Assembly (NCBI RefSeq): GCF_003062295.1
Contig: NZ_PYCN01000002.1
Coordinates: forward strand, 62,001 to 126,000
From: Bradyrhizobium algeriense
Lineage (GTDB): Bacteria; Pseudomonadota; Alphaproteobacteria; Rhizobiales; Xanthobacteraceae
Reading direction: 5' to 3'
Length of the DNA stretch: 64,000 nucleotides
Positions within the stretch are counted from its first letter, which is position 1. Each line of letters begins with the position of its first letter. Both the position numbers and the translations under genes were made by a program. Of this stretch, positions 63,036 through 64,000 are shown in pieces. The notes below the pieces were generated by a model, which was not told the DNA's origin, made no database searches, and was given only the letters and a program-made list of their open reading frames with translations.

Positions 63036-64000
63036 ATGACCGTCGTCATCAGGAACCTGAAGCTGGCACTGCCCCCGGGTGGCGACCGCGCGCATGCGGT
63101 GGACGATGTTTCGTTCGATCTGGCCGCCGGCAAGATCCTCTGCGTGGTCGGCGAATCCGGCTCCGGCAAGTCGATGTGCGCCCACGCACTGATGGGCCTG
63201 CTGCCGGAAACGGTGAAGTCAGAGTCCGGCGAGATTCTCTTCGACGGGAAGAACCTGCTGACGCTCAGCCCGACGGAATGGTTCGCGCTGCGCGGCCGTC
63301 GCATCGCCATGGTGTTCCAGGAGCCGATGACGGCGCTTAATCCGCTGATGCGGATCGGCGACCAGATCGCCGAAATGTTCGAGGCACATGATCTTTTGAC
63401 GTCGAAGGAGCGTCGTCAAAGGGCCCTCGCCTTGATCGGCGAAGTCGGCCTGCCCGACCCCGAGCGGATCGTTCGCGCCTATCCCCATCAATTATCCGGC
63501 GGCCAGCGCCAGCGCGCCATGATCGCCATGGCGCTGGCGCTCGAACCCGCCGTGCTGGTGGCCGACGAACCGACGACGGCGCTCGATGTCACGACGCAGG
63601 CGCAGATCCTCAAGCTGATCCGCGACCTGCAGCGCCGCCGCAACATGGCCGTCATGTTCATCACCCATGATTTCGGCGTCGTCGCCGAGATCGCCGATCG
63701 CGTGGTTGTGCTTCAGCACGGCAAGGTGGTCGAACAGGGTACCGCCGACGACGTGCTGTTACGCGCCCAGCATCCCTATACCCGCGCCTTGCTTGCCGCC
63801 GTCCCCACCCTGCAGCCGCCGCAGCGGACGCCGCTGCTCGACCGCAGCAAGGCGGTGGAAGTGATCGGCCTCGGCAAGACCTACATCAGCGGCGGCGGAT
63901 GGTTTCGCGCCGAACGGCGCGTGCAGGCGGCCAGGGAAGTCAGCTTCGACATCTTTCGCGGCGAGACGCTCGGTCTGGTCGGCGAATCCGGTTCGGGGAA
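63036..64000 (+). CDS. peptide ABC transporter ATP-binding protein, fused DppD-DppF type, truncated by window end
   Basis: At least 321 codons, open at the window edge. The first cassette is complete: Walker A GESGSGKS near residue 45, Q-loop [13 protein letters not shown], signature [13 protein letters not shown], Walker [13 protein letters not shown]. Without a stop, a second cassette begins near residue 275 ([14 protein letters not shown]) and reaches its own Walker A GESGSG at the last bases. This indicates a GsiA-like double ATPase, unlike the separate DppD and DppF genes at the left end. It starts 2 bases after the permease stop. Confidence 0.9.
   Translation, partial: MTVVIRNLKLALPPGGDRAHAVDDVSFDLAAGKILCVVGESGSGKSMCAHALMGLLPETVKSESGEILFDGKNLLTLSPTEWFALRGRRIAMVFQEPMTALNPLMRIGDQIAEMFEAHDLLTSKERRQRALALIGEVGLPDPERIVRAYPHQLSGGQRQRAMIAMALALEPAVLVADEPTTALDVTTQAQILKLIRDLQRRRNMAVMFITHDFGVVAEIADRVVVLQHGKVVEQGTADDVLLRAQHPYTRALLAAVPTLQPPQRTPLLDRSKAVEVIGLGKTYISGGGWFRAERRVQAAREVSFDIFRGETLGLVGESGSG

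Overview
The window looks like chromosome from a high-GC alphaproteobacterium, most likely Bradyrhizobium or a close Nitrobacteraceae relative. The basis is gene content: a ChvE-GguAB sugar importer, small secreted and membrane proteins of bradyrhizobial type, EcfG-like stress promoters, and a bradyrhizobial palindromic repeat. No search was run, so the taxonomy is inference. I saw no rRNA, tRNA, insertion sequence, prophage or CRISPR array.

Layout. 0.3-1.0 kb: two small secreted proteins. 1.2-9.1 kb: a dipeptide/oligopeptide-type ABC importer (binding protein, two permeases, two ATPases) behind an amidase, with a divergent LysR regulator and an ATAC-N7-GTAT box. 9.1-22.9 kb: a phosphonate (C-P lyase) region. 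It contains phnGHIJKLMN with a PPOX-type flavoprotein at its end, divergent phnF, phnCDEE, and a further operon with a second, divergent PhnM and a DUF1045 2H-phosphoesterase-like protein. PHO-box-like repeats precede phnG, phnC and the second phnM, and a 32-bp palindrome lies between phnG and phnF. 23.0-37.3 kb: two complete sugar ABC importers (ChvE-GguA-GguB and YtfQRT-YjfF type) flanking an oxidative arabinose/galactose pathway (1-dehydrogenase, mutarotase, lactonase) and a GntR regulator, with a divergent galactarate dehydratase.

37.3-42.1 kb: an island of very small genes (secreted, membrane or soluble), several preceded by GGAAC-N16/17-(C)GTT promoters as expected for the EcfG general stress sigma factor. 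One of them, a 49-residue membrane protein, is shorter than most gene callers' cutoffs. 42.1-56.6 kb: a periplasmic formate dehydrogenase locus. Structural genes fdhABC and a small Tat-signal protein are accompanied by a WD40-cytochrome c fusion, a GBBH-like protein, a 51-residue membrane protein, an HTH-TorD fusion, a run of uncharacterised genes (DUF3306, DUF3305, DUF6352, DUF6505, a ligase-fold protein that appears to lack the catalytic lysine), and a divergent pair encoding a multi-[4Fe-4S] protein and an Mrp-type ATPase. This accessory set is the best candidate for an undescribed system. 56.6-64 kb: an acetylpolyamine amidohydrolase/HDAC-like enzyme with a GntR regulator, divergent from a class II aldolase/adducin-family gene and a second peptide/nickel-type ABC importer that runs off the window end.

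Operons are tight: many neighbours overlap by 4 bp (ATGA). A GC-rich hairpin lies downstream of each of the five ABC binding-protein genes, four of them convincing, which may help the binding protein outnumber its membrane partners.
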